Shown piece by piece: positions 23,040 to 30,121 of a DNA stretch of 34,498 nucleotides. Below the pieces are notes generated by a model. That model was not told the DNA's origin and did not search any database. It saw only the letters and a program-made list of their open reading frames with translations. Source of the stretch: Actinomycetota bacterium (GTDB lineage: Bacteria; Actinomycetota; Actinomycetes; S36-B12); assembly GCA_947472655.1 (NCBI GenBank), contig CANJCG010000004.1:1-34498 (forward strand). Direction: 5' to 3'. The position numbers and the translations under genes are program-made. The first letter of the stretch is position 1, and each line of letters opens with the position of its first letter.

Positions 23040-23856
23040 TCAATGACAAAGGTGAAAGTTCATCATCACCGAGCATGGAGTAGTCAATTTCTCCCTTGCG
23101 TTTTCGAGTCCTACGCCTATCGTTCAACAGGGAGAAAACAATTGCCAACGATACGAGGAGAAATATTGGACCAGCAAGTAATGCCATATTAATTGGGTCA
23201 CCCGTGGGCGTTGCGATGGCCGCGAAAACAAAAATAATCATGATGATCCACCGCCACCAAGACAATAATCTCCTACCAGTCAGTACTCCAGCCATATTCA
23301 TGCCGATGAGCACGAGCGGAGCGATAAAGCCAATGGCAAAAACCATGATCATGCGTAGGAAGAAAGAAAGATAACGATCAACGCCGACGATGTTTGCTAC
23401 TCCATCTGGAGTAAAGCCAAACAGAATGTTGAGTCCGACAGGAAGTACGGTGTACGCCATGTAAATTCCCGCGCCAAACAGTGGAGTGGCGACGAGAACA
23501 AAACCCAGCGCCCATCGCTTTTCATGTTTATGTAGACCCGGGGTTATAAATCTCCAAAGCTGATAGAGCCAGACCGGAGAGCTCAAGACGAGTCCTGCTA
23601 CTGCAGCGACTTGCAACTGCAATACGAATGGGTCCGCCACACCGGTGAGCGCCAAGGTGATATTTCGGCCTTCTCCACGGGCCTGATTCACGACGTCATT
23701 GAATGGTGTACTTATCCATTCGAAAATTGGTGTGTAGAAAATCCAGCCGACCACCATGCCAATGAGGATGGCGATTGCTGACTTCACCAACCGCGAACGT
23801 AACTCGCGAAGATGATCCGTAAGCGGCATTGCCGCTGTACGGTTTTTATCGGGCAC
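23026..23856 (-). CDS. tatC: Sec-independent protein translocase TatC
   Basis: A 276-residue, six-span inner-membrane protein, the signal-peptide receptor of the twin-arginine pathway for folded proteins. It begins with the conserved PLTDHLRELRSRLVKS before the first span, and has LYQLWRFITPGLHKHEKRWA with the conserved Glu loop. The C-terminal tail is charged (RRRTRKRKGEID). GTG at 23856 is the first start after tatA; an internal ATG at 23829, directly before PLTDHLREL, is possible. Cotranscribed with tatA, 8 bases upstream. Confidence 0.95.
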   Translation of the reverse strand: MPDKNRTAAMPLTDHLRELRSRLVKSAIAILIGMVVGWIFYTPIFEWISTPFNDVVNQARGEGRNITLALTGVADPFVLQLQVAAVAGLVLSSPVWLYQLWRFITPGLHKHEKRWALGFVLVATPLFGAGIYMAYTVLPVGLNILFGFTPDGVANIVGVDRYLSFFLRMIMVFAIGFIAPLVLIGMNMAGVLTGRRLLSWWRWIIMIIFVFAAIATPTGDPINMALLAGPIFLLVSLAIVFSLLNDRRRTRKRKGEIDYSMLGDDELSPLSLNDDE

Positions 23857-23864
23857 TGGGTCGG

Positions 23865-24083
23865 CTACTCGTCCGTAGTCTTTTTGGCAGTTTCAGCCTC
23901 TTTTTTCGCCGATACTGCATCACTTGCCGGATCACCTTCGATGAGTCCTTTTGTCTCTGCCTTGAAGATACGAAGCGAACGCCCAAGACCTCGCGCGGCA
24001 TCGGGTAGACGCTTTGCCCCAAAGAGCAACGCAATGATGAGCACAATGATCAGTACCTCGGTACCACCGAAATTCTTGAACAT
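23865..24083 (-). CDS. tatA: Twin-arginine translocase subunit TatA
   Basis: A 72-residue pore-forming subunit: one N-terminal span (TEVLIIVLIIALLFGAKRLP) with the FGAKRLPD hinge, an amphipathic helix (AARGLGRSLRIFKAE) and an acidic, lysine-rich tail. The ATG at 24083 is chosen because the family begins MFKNFGG-like and GAAGGA lies about 7 bases upstream; longer upstream readings of the frame run into pafC. No tatB is adjacent, which is usual for actinobacteria, where it lies elsewhere. Confidence 0.93.
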   Translation of the reverse strand: MFKNFGGTEVLIIVLIIALLFGAKRLPDAARGLGRSLRIFKAETKGLIEGDPASDAVSAKKEAETAKKTTDE

Positions 24084-24109
24084 TCCCTGTTCCTTCGCTT
24101 GAGAGTGAC

Positions 24110-25024
24110 TTAAGAATACGACGTATACGCGGCAGCGGCTGCATCCGCCACCCATTTGCGAGCTTCTCTGGGAGATTGCACAGTCAATGAACCTCCCATA
24201 GAAAGCACCACCTGAACTAGCCAATGAGGATCGCGAAAGGCCAATTCAGCTTCGATGGTCCCATCTGGGCCATCTTGGATGTTCGCGAAGGGGTAGGTGT
24301 CTAAGGCCCAGCGGGCGGTACTCGCCAAGGTCACTGCGGCACGGGTCTCTTGTGAAATCGGTGTCTGCATACCCATAGAGGTCGGCATTGGTTCACCAAG
24401 GAGTGCCGTGATGATGCGATCAACCCGGAAGGTCCGGATGGCTTGTGCTCGTTCACAGAAGCCTTCCAGGTACGTGTGACCTCCGGAGGTGACAACGCTG
24501 TGTGGCAAAACGATTCGATCGGTAACAAGGTCGTCAGTTCCAGCCGCATAAATGATTGATAGCTTTCTGTTCTCACGCAAAGCTGCCTCGATCATGTGCG
24601 TGGTTGCATCCGAAACCCCACTGTCGATCACCATGGTGGATGCCGTGTTCGTTTCGAGACTGCCTTCAAGTCGTTCAATCAAGGCAACGAGCGTTTTTCG
24701 ATCATGTGAGCCAGGCACCTGAATCAAGAGCCTTAACGCCACAAGAAGCGCCATCACTTCATCGCCCGAGAGACGCAGAGGACGGTCGAGAGTTTGTGGA
24801 TCAACGACATGAATACGTCCATCATCCCAGAACTGAATGTCCACGAGTTGATCTGGCATGTGCCCGGGTAATCCGCAGACCACCAGGAGCCATAAATCTT
24901 TTTCACATTGTTCAGCGGATATTCCAAAATGATCCGCGGCAACGTCAATACTGACACCATCATGATTGATGAGCCACGGAACCATTGTCATGAGTCGAGA
25001 CAACCGCGTACTCGATGTCGTCAC
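24110..25024 (-). CDS. pafC: WYL-domain regulator PafC
   Basis: A 304-residue regulator with an N-terminal helix-turn-helix (about 1-65; RLMTMVPWLINHDGVSIDVA), a WYL ligand-binding domain around 150-225 (LSIIYAAGTDD, then GHTYLEGFCERAQAIRTFRV) and the WCX C-terminal extension. In mycobacteria PafB and PafC form a heterodimer that activates the LexA-independent DNA-damage response. Its ATG region overlaps the pafB stop by 4 bases, consistent with equal production of the two. Confidence 0.92.
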   Translation of the reverse strand: MTTSSTRLSRLMTMVPWLINHDGVSIDVAADHFGISAEQCEKDLWLLVVCGLPGHMPDQLVDIQFWDDGRIHVVDPQTLDRPLRLSGDEVMALLVALRLLIQVPGSHDRKTLVALIERLEGSLETNTASTMVIDSGVSDATTHMIEAALRENRKLSIIYAAGTDDLVTDRIVLPHSVVTSGGHTYLEGFCERAQAIRTFRVDRIITALLGEPMPTSMGMQTPISQETRAAVTLASTARWALDTYPFANIQDGPDGTIEAELAFRDPHWLVQVVLSMGGSLTVQSPREARKWVADAAAAAYTSYS

Positions 25025-25980
25025 GTTGCGTCCTGGTGATCGCGTAGAATTGTGTGCAGGGAATCACGAACCATCAGAAGAATTTCGTTTGGCTCAATGA
25101 CTTTGACACCACCGCCCGCCGCACAGATTTGTGAGACGAGCACATCGGCGGACACCGCTGAAATCGTGATCTCTGCATTTTCAAAGGGACTTATATTCGC
25201 TCCGTTGGCTTGCCGCAGCGCTGCACCGTGGCCGCCCTGGATCCAAACGGTTGCAGTGACCGGACGCGCAACGTCTTCACCGCGGACGACCTCAGTGAGA
25301 TCGAGATCAGATGGGCGAGCAACTTCTAGGCTTTTAGCCGTTACCGTCACAGAGCCCGTGATCCGTGAAACGCGAAAAGTGCGCCGTTCACCCCGATCAT
25401 GATCGTGACCTACGAAATACCAGTGCCCGAGATGGGCTACTAGGCCCCAAGGGTCGACAATGCGACGTGCAGGTTGCGGATCTGATCTGCCTTGATATTC
25501 GAAATTGACCACATGTTGTTCACGCAGCGCGGCCATAAGAGGTAATAACGCAGCATCAGTAGCGGTGACTCTGACCGATTCAAGACCTTGAACCGCTGGT
25601 GCATCGCCACTAATGGATTCGATCTTTCGTATGGCGGTAGTAGCGGGAGCCTCTAAAATCGCTTCCTGCCAGGTGGCAGCTGCCAGCGCTAAAAGGGCCA
25701 ACTCATCAGCCGAGAAATTCAGATCTTCAGGTGTGGTCTGCCGAGCAATGAGATAGCCCTCGACTTCGCCATTCACATCAAGCACAGTTTCAACCGGTAT
25801 ACCCATACCGCGTAGCTCATCTTTATCTCTCTCGAACATCCGCTCAAAGGCAACATCGCTTGCGTCAACGTCATACCCTGCAACGAGCCGACGGATATCT
25901 GATCGAGGAATGGCACGAGACGCACCTAAGAGACAAAAAACTACATTGAGTAAGCGTTCGGTGCGATCAACTCTTGCCAA
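25021..25980 (-). CDS. pafB: WYL-domain regulator PafB
   Basis: A 319-residue partner of PafC. The N-terminal DNA-binding part starts RVDRTERLLNVVFCLLGA, the WYL domain (about 145-225) contains HVVNFEYQGRSDPQPARRIV and GHWYFVGHDHDRGERRTFRV, and a WCX domain follows. The start is TTG at 25980, 5 bases after the FKBP stop; the family's conserved ERLLNLV-like opening supports it. No ribosome site is visible, so coupling to the FKBP gene is likely. The pafA-FKBP-pafBC order is common in actinobacteria. Confidence 0.92.
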   Translation of the reverse strand: MARVDRTERLLNVVFCLLGASRAIPRSDIRRLVAGYDVDASDVAFERMFERDKDELRGMGIPVETVLDVNGEVEGYLIARQTTPEDLNFSADELALLALAAATWQEAILEAPATTAIRKIESISGDAPAVQGLESVRVTATDAALLPLMAALREQHVVNFEYQGRSDPQPARRIVDPWGLVAHLGHWYFVGHDHDRGERRTFRVSRITGSVTVTAKSLEVARPSDLDLTEVVRGEDVARPVTATVWIQGGHGAALRQANGANISPFENAEITISAVSADVLVSQICAAGGGVKVIEPNEILLMVRDSLHTILRDHQDAT

Positions 25981-25985
25981 GACAG

Positions 25986-26345
25986 CTAGCCGACGTTGAG
26001 GAGATCAATTATGAAAACCAAAGTCCGTCCAGCAAGGCGATGCCCACCGGACTCGCCATAAGCCAAAGCTGGAGGAATAACCAGCTGCCGACGTCCACCA
26101 ACCTTCATGCCGGGGATACCTTCTTGCCAGCCAGCAATCAGGCCATTCAGTGGAAAGGTGATGGATTCGCCTCGATCCCAGGAAGAGTCGAATTCTTCAC
26201 CATTTTCGAAATCCACACCCAAGTAGTGAACCTCTACCCGACCCCCAGCGACCGCCACAGCTCCATCACCAACAAACACGTCGCTGATGATTAACGTGGT
26301 AGGTGCGGGACCGTCGATAAAGTCTACTTCTGGTTTCTGCGTCAT
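25986..26345 (-). CDS. FKBP-type peptidyl-prolyl isomerase (cytoplasmic)
   Basis: A 119-residue single FKBP domain with no signal peptide. VEVHYLGVDFENGEEFDSSW, GLIAGWQEGIPGMKVGGRR, LVIPPALAYGESGG and TLVFIIDLLNV match the family, including the active-site Tyr, Asp, Trp and Tyr. It isomerises Xaa-Pro bonds in folding. It follows a secreted FKBP of similar fold, so the pair probably serves the two sides of the membrane. The ATG has a TAAGAT hexamer 6 bases upstream whose TAA is the stop codon of that gene. Confidence 0.92.
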   Translation of the reverse strand: MTQKPEVDFIDGPAPTTLIISDVFVGDGAVAVAGGRVEVHYLGVDFENGEEFDSSWDRGESITFPLNGLIAGWQEGIPGMKVGGRRQLVIPPALAYGESGGHRLAGRTLVFIIDLLNVG

Positions 26346-26351
26346 ACGAGA

Positions 26352-26357
26352 ATCTTA
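26352..26357 (-). promoter_or_regulatory. -10 element overlapping stop codon, FKBP gene
   Basis: TAAGAT: its first three bases are the stop codon of the upstream FKBP lipoprotein gene. Six bases (TCTCGT) separate it from the ATG at 26345. It would give the cytoplasmic FKBP a leaderless internal promoter. Confidence 0.4.
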
Positions 26358-26948
26358 TTTGTCGATTGATACAAGTTCGACGACGAACACGAGTGATTCA
26401 TCGGGAAGGATTCCCGAACCGGCTGGCGGAGTAGGACCATAGCCCTGTTCCCCCGGAATGATGAGGAGTCGTTGCTCACCGATTTTCATACCCGGCATCC
26501 CCACGCTCCAGCCCGGAATCAGACCTGCAAGATCGTAAGTGAGCGGAGCGCCATTGGCCCAAGAGGAGTCGAATTGAGTCTGGCTCACCAATCCAACGCC
26601 GCAATAATTGAATGTAAGCGTGTCTGAAGCTTTGAGCACCTTGCCCTTGCCAGGTATCAACGTCTTGGTTTGAACCTCAGTGGCCGCAGGTAGAGCCGGC
26701 GCAATCGTGATCACGGGGGCTTTGGCTTGCGCGACAGTAACTCCAGACACAGTGGTGCCCTGAATGGGTGCCGCGTTCTCAGCTGTCGGATCTCCACCCT
26801 GAACCGCGCAGCGTGAGGTCACGAATTGTGAACTGACACTGGCGCTGGGAGCTGGCTCAGTGGCAGCACCTGGGTCGGCTGACGGAGTGCTTGAACACGC
26901 AGCGAGAAGGATGAGAATGGGAACCAACAAGATAACGGGACGTCGAAT
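26355..26948 (-). CDS. FKBP-type peptidyl-prolyl isomerase, lipoprotein
   Basis: A secreted FKBP. The lipobox LLAAC gives a lipidated cysteine, followed by a Ser/Pro/Ala-rich linker of about 100 residues and a C-terminal FKBP domain (LTFNYCGVGL, FDSSWANGAPLTYDL, GLIPGWSVGMPGMKIGEQ, LVFVVELVSI). No ATG or GTG exists before the lipobox. TTG at 26930 would give a signal with no positive charge. An ATT at 26948 gives RRPVILLVPILILLAAC, a normal lipoprotein signal, and lies exactly 6 bases after a TAGACT hexamer. I therefore annotate ATT (197 residues) but the start is uncertain. Lnt, in this window, would acylate it. Confidence 0.8.
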   Translation of the reverse strand: MRRPVILLVPILILLAACSSTPSADPGAATEPAPSASVSSQFVTSRCAVQGGDPTAENAAPIQGTTVSGVTVAQAKAPVITIAPALPAATEVQTKTLIPGKGKVLKASDTLTFNYCGVGLVSQTQFDSSWANGAPLTYDLAGLIPGWSVGMPGMKIGEQRLLIIPGEQGYGPTPPAGSGILPDESLVFVVELVSIDK

Positions 26949-26954
26949 CTCAAC

Positions 26955-26960
26955 AGTCTA
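26955..26960 (-). promoter_or_regulatory. -10 element of FKBP lipoprotein gene
   Basis: TAGACT followed by 6 bases (GTTGAG) and the ATT at 26948 on the minus strand. The same hexamer precedes the glycine riboswitch. It fits the window's leaderless pattern apart from the unusual start codon. Confidence 0.4.
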
Positions 26961-26987
26961 AGCGGGCTTAGGCCCAGATTGGTGTAT

Positions 26988-28352
26988 CTACATTCGGGAA
27001 ATAAGGTGCTGCACTCTTTCATCGACCGCTGTGAAGGGGTCCTTGCAAACAACGGTACGCGGAGTCTGGTCATTGAGTTTGAGATTGACCCAATCAACTG
27101 TGAAATCTCGATGGTGCTGCGTGGCACTTTTGATGAAATCACCACGTAGTTTGGCCCTCGTTGTTTGAGGAGGAATCGATTTAGCTTCAAAGACATCGAG
27201 TTCCCGAGTCACACGGCTTGCCATCCCGCGTCGTTCCAGAAGGTAGAAAAGCCCCCGGCTACGCGTGACATCGTGATAGGCGAGATCCATTTGCGCGATT
27301 CTCGCCGAGGATAGGTCAAGATCATGTTTTGCCATATAACGCTCGAATAATTTTTTCTTGATAACCCAATCGATGTCTTGATCGATCAAAGTGAGATTTT
27401 CAGTTTCTAGGGCAAGTAGTACTTTCTCCCAAAGATCCAGAACCCGACGATGTACTGGATCATCGCTTAGGCCACGTTCGTTGGCGAATTGGCTCACTCG
27501 TTCGAAATACTCTGTCTGTATTTGGATCGCGGTGAGTTCTTGTCCATTCACGAGTTTGACTTTTGTCTTGCCGGTCGAGTCGTGGCTTATTGCACGTATT
27601 GAGCGCACTGGATTTTCTAGGGTCAAATCTTTCATTGCGAAGCCGCCCTCAAGCATGCGTAAAACTAGGTCAACCATTCCAAGCTTCAACATTGTGGTTG
27701 TCTCACTCATATTTGAGTCTCCGACGATCACATGAAGTCGACGATAAAGCTCCGCATCAGCATGTGGTTCGTCGCGAGTATTAATTATTGGTCGCGAACG
27801 AGTGGTCGCGCTTGAGGTACCTTCCCAAATGTGATCAGCTCGCTGGCTTACAGCGAAAATTGTTCCTTTAGGTGTCTGAAGCACTTTGCCGGCGCCCGTG
27901 AGCAGCTGGCGAGTAATGAGCAGTGGGATAAGCCGATCAGTGAGGCGAGCGAAATCACCATGGCGCTCAACTAGGTAATTTTCATGACATCCGTAAGAGT
28001 TTCCCCCCGTGTCGGTGTTGTTCTTAAAAAGATATATCTCGCCTTCAATTCCCTCGGCTTTGAGTCGAATCTCTCCATCATTAACGAGACCCTCAAGTAT
28101 TCGATCACCAGCACGATCATGAGTAAGCAATTGCGTCACACTGTCGCACTCTGGAGTGGCGTATTCAGGATGGCTTCCAACATCGAGATACAACCGAGAT
28201 CCATTTGGGAGAAACACGTTGCTGCTACGTCCCCACGAAACCACACGCCGAAACAGATAGCGCGCAACCTCGTCTGGGCTCAGGCGTCGGTGTCCCTGAA
28301 AGCTACAGGAAACTCCGTACTCGGTCTCCAGACCAAAGATGCGACGATGCAT
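26988..28352 (-). CDS. pafA: Pup-protein ligase PafA
   Basis: A 454-residue glutamine-synthetase-like ligase that joins the C-terminal Glu of Pup to substrate lysines with ATP. The opening RRIFGLETEYGV carries the metal-binding Glu residues. HRRLSPDEVARYLFRRVVSW, LYLDVGSHPEYATPECDS and IINTRDEPHADAE are nearly the same as in M. tuberculosis PafA. It closely resembles Dop, three genes upstream, but lacks the Dop loop and has the PafA ending. It directly follows prcA, and the prcA stop is part of a leaderless-type -10 for pafA. Confidence 0.97.
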   Translation of the reverse strand: MHRRIFGLETEYGVSCSFQGHRRLSPDEVARYLFRRVVSWGRSSNVFLPNGSRLYLDVGSHPEYATPECDSVTQLLTHDRAGDRILEGLVNDGEIRLKAEGIEGEIYLFKNNTDTGGNSYGCHENYLVERHGDFARLTDRLIPLLITRQLLTGAGKVLQTPKGTIFAVSQRADHIWEGTSSATTRSRPIINTRDEPHADAELYRRLHVIVGDSNMSETTTMLKLGMVDLVLRMLEGGFAMKDLTLENPVRSIRAISHDSTGKTKVKLVNGQELTAIQIQTEYFERVSQFANERGLSDDPVHRRVLDLWEKVLLALETENLTLIDQDIDWVIKKKLFERYMAKHDLDLSSARIAQMDLAYHDVTRSRGLFYLLERRGMASRVTRELDVFEAKSIPPQTTRAKLRGDFIKSATQHHRDFTVDWVNLKLNDQTPRTVVCKDPFTAVDERVQHLISRM

Positions 28353-28358
28353 GAGTTC

Positions 28359-28364
28359 ACACTA
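28359..28364 (-). promoter_or_regulatory. -10 element overlapping prcA stop, pafA gene
   Basis: TAGTGT: its TAG is the prcA stop codon. Six bases (GAACTC) separate it from the pafA ATG at 28352, with no Shine-Dalgarno. It would allow pafA to be expressed separately from the proteasome core genes. Confidence 0.45.
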
Positions 28365-29051
28365 AGACAGAAGTTCTTCCAGTCTTGGCCCATTGATTCG
28401 AATGAAGGTTCGGCGTGGTCTATTTCGATCGAGAATGGCGACTTCCAGCTCCGCTGGGGTCAACGTGCGCTGTGCCTCGCCACCAAATTCCCCGAGAAGC
28501 CGTACCGCGAGGTTCAACGAGGTAGATAAGTCCATCCCCTGGGTCCATTGTTCAGCAAGCGCATTGCTGATGGCCTCTGCCTGACCGCCCATGGCGACGT
28601 AACCCTGTTCATCGGCCACAGAACCGTCAAAAGAGAGGCGATAAAGCTGGTCTTCATGTGCGCTCTCGCCCACCTCAGCGACCACGATTTCGACTTCATA
28701 CGGCTTCGGCTGATCAGTGAAAATAGTTCCAAGAGTTTGAGCGTAGGCATTTGCGAGGCTTCGGCCGTTCACATCTCGACGATCGTAGGAATACCCGCGC
28801 ATGTCGGCCAGTCGAACACCCGCGACACGCAGATTTTCGAATTCATTGTATTTACCCACTGCTGCGAATCCAATGCGATCGTAGATCTCACTGATTTTGT
28901 GGAGGGCTCGTGATGGATTTTCGGCTACGAAAACTACGCCGTCTATGTACTCCAAGACAATCACGCTTCGACCGCGGGCGATTCCCTTACGGGCATAATC
29001 CGCTTTATCTTTTATGAGTTGTTCTGGCGCAACATAGTAAGGAGAACTCAT
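28362..29051 (-). CDS. prcA: Proteasome alpha subunit PrcA
   Basis: A 229-residue alpha subunit that forms the outer, gating rings of the 20S core. SPYYVAPEQLIKDKADYARK is the N-terminal gate and H0 helix; GIARGRSVIVLEYIDGVVFV and ISEIYDRIGFAAVGKYNEFE follow the family. It has no catalytic threonine, as expected. The C-terminus is shorter than in M. tuberculosis. The ATG overlaps the prcB stop by 4 bases, ensuring balanced synthesis with the beta subunit. Confidence 0.96.
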   Translation of the reverse strand: MSSPYYVAPEQLIKDKADYARKGIARGRSVIVLEYIDGVVFVAENPSRALHKISEIYDRIGFAAVGKYNEFENLRVAGVRLADMRGYSYDRRDVNGRSLANAYAQTLGTIFTDQPKPYEVEIVVAEVGESAHEDQLYRLSFDGSVADEQGYVAMGGQAEAISNALAEQWTQGMDLSTSLNLAVRLLGEFGGEAQRTLTPAELEVAILDRNRPRRTFIRINGPRLEELLS

Positions 29052-29893
29052 GACTGACCTTCCAAAACTACGAGTGGTCCATCAGGGCGACGTTGTCTAC
29101 CAGCAACAATGGCTTGCACCATCGGTGTTAAAACCTCTTCATCGAGGAGCCGAACACCAGTTGAATCGCTGATGGCGACTACCGGATAGATCCCCCGGGC
29201 CAAATCCGGACCGCCAGTTGCGCTGTCATCATCCGCGGCGTCATATAAGGCCTCGAGAGCTATCGCGGTGGCCTGGTCTGCAGAAATATCCTCGCGATAC
29301 ATCTTCTTGATCGAACTCTTGGCGAAGAAAGACCCCGACCCAACCGCGTGGTAGTCATGTTCTTCATAGCGACCACCGGTCACGTCATAGGAGAAGATTC
29401 TTCCGCGATCGCGATCAAGATCGTAACCGGCAAACATTGGTACCACTGCTAAGCCTTGCATGGCCATACCCAGGTTTCCGCGTAATAGAGCAGAAAGTCG
29501 ATTGGCTTTGCCATCGAGACTGAGCTGCAGCCCTTCAATTTTTTCATAATGTTCAAGTTCAACCTGGAACAGTCGGACAAGTTCAATGGCCAAACCCGCA
29601 GTCCCTGCAATACCAATCATGGAGTGTTCATCAGCCAGGAAGACTTTTTCAATATCACGTTGAGAAATCACGTTGCCCATAGTTGCGCGCCTGTCTCCGG
29701 CCATCACTGCTCCAAAGCTGCCACGCAGGGACACGATTGTGGTTCCGTGAGGAGCCAGATGCGTGGTGTCAATGTTCGACTGGAGCAAGCGAGCAGTGAG
29801 CACATCAGGTGCGAGATCGGCGAGGAAATCAGCAAACGATGGTGAACCATTGCGCATGAAAGCGGGAGGCAACATACCTCCTGAATTTGTCAC
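29048..29893 (-). CDS. prcB: Proteasome beta subunit PrcB
   Basis: A 281-residue catalytic subunit. A 50-residue propeptide ends HG and is cut off autocatalytically to expose Thr51 in HGTTIVSL, the nucleophile. FGAVMAGDRRATMGN contains the conserved Asp and Arg, and the Lys of the active site lies at about 83 (IEKVF). SATGGPDLARGIYPVV is near the C-terminus. The mycobacterial propeptide is 57 residues, so this is slightly shorter. The start overlaps the pup stop by 4 bases. Confidence 0.96.
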   Translation of the reverse strand: MTNSGGMLPPAFMRNGSPSFADFLADLAPDVLTARLLQSNIDTTHLAPHGTTIVSLRGSFGAVMAGDRRATMGNVISQRDIEKVFLADEHSMIGIAGTAGLAIELVRLFQVELEHYEKIEGLQLSLDGKANRLSALLRGNLGMAMQGLAVVPMFAGYDLDRDRGRIFSYDVTGGRYEEHDYHAVGSGSFFAKSSIKKMYREDISADQATAIALEALYDAADDDSATGGPDLARGIYPVVAISDSTGVRLLDEEVLTPMVQAIVAGRQRRPDGPLVVLEGQS

Positions 29894-30096
29894 TGCCCAC
29901 CCTTTTGGACGAAGGACTTCACAAATTCTTCAGCGTTGATCTCAAGGACCTCGTCGATTTCATCAAGCAATGAATCGACGTCCGCATCGAGTGCGGCCTT
30001 GTGCTCAGTACTTGTAGATTGCACCTGACCGTCGCTTGCGGCATCCTCTTGTTGAGGACGATTGACCTTGCGTTCTGCGTTCTCGCGTTGCGGCAT
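29890..30096 (-). CDS. pup: Prokaryotic ubiquitin-like protein Pup
   Basis: A 68-residue, mostly disordered tag. The N-terminus is hydrophilic. The C-terminal half, ADVDSLLDEIDEVLEINAEE then FVKSFVQKGGQ, forms the helix that enters the Mpa coiled coil. It ends in Gly-Gly-Gln, so it must be deamidated by Dop before PafA can use it. It is followed by prcB with a 4-base overlap. AGGAA directly precedes the ATG and could be a weak ribosome site or simply the spacer of a leaderless promoter. Confidence 0.97.
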   Translation of the reverse strand: MPQRENAERKVNRPQQEDAASDGQVQSTSTEHKAALDADVDSLLDEIDEVLEINAEEFVKSFVQKGGQ

Positions 30097-30102
30097 GTTC
30101 CT

Positions 30103-30108
30103 AGAGTA
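30103..30108 (-). promoter_or_regulatory. -10 element candidate of pup
   Basis: TACTCT is followed by 6 bases (AGGAAC) and the ATG at 30096. The spacer contains AGGA, so a leadered mRNA starting at the nearby TATAAC (about 30120) is the alternative. Confidence 0.35.
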
Positions 30109-30121
30109 CCTTCCGTTATAT

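Noticed and set aside
24084..24224. N-terminal extension of TatA to give a 119-residue protein
   Set aside because: The extra residues overlap pafC in another frame, do not resemble TatA, and a good ribosome site precedes the internal ATG at 24083.
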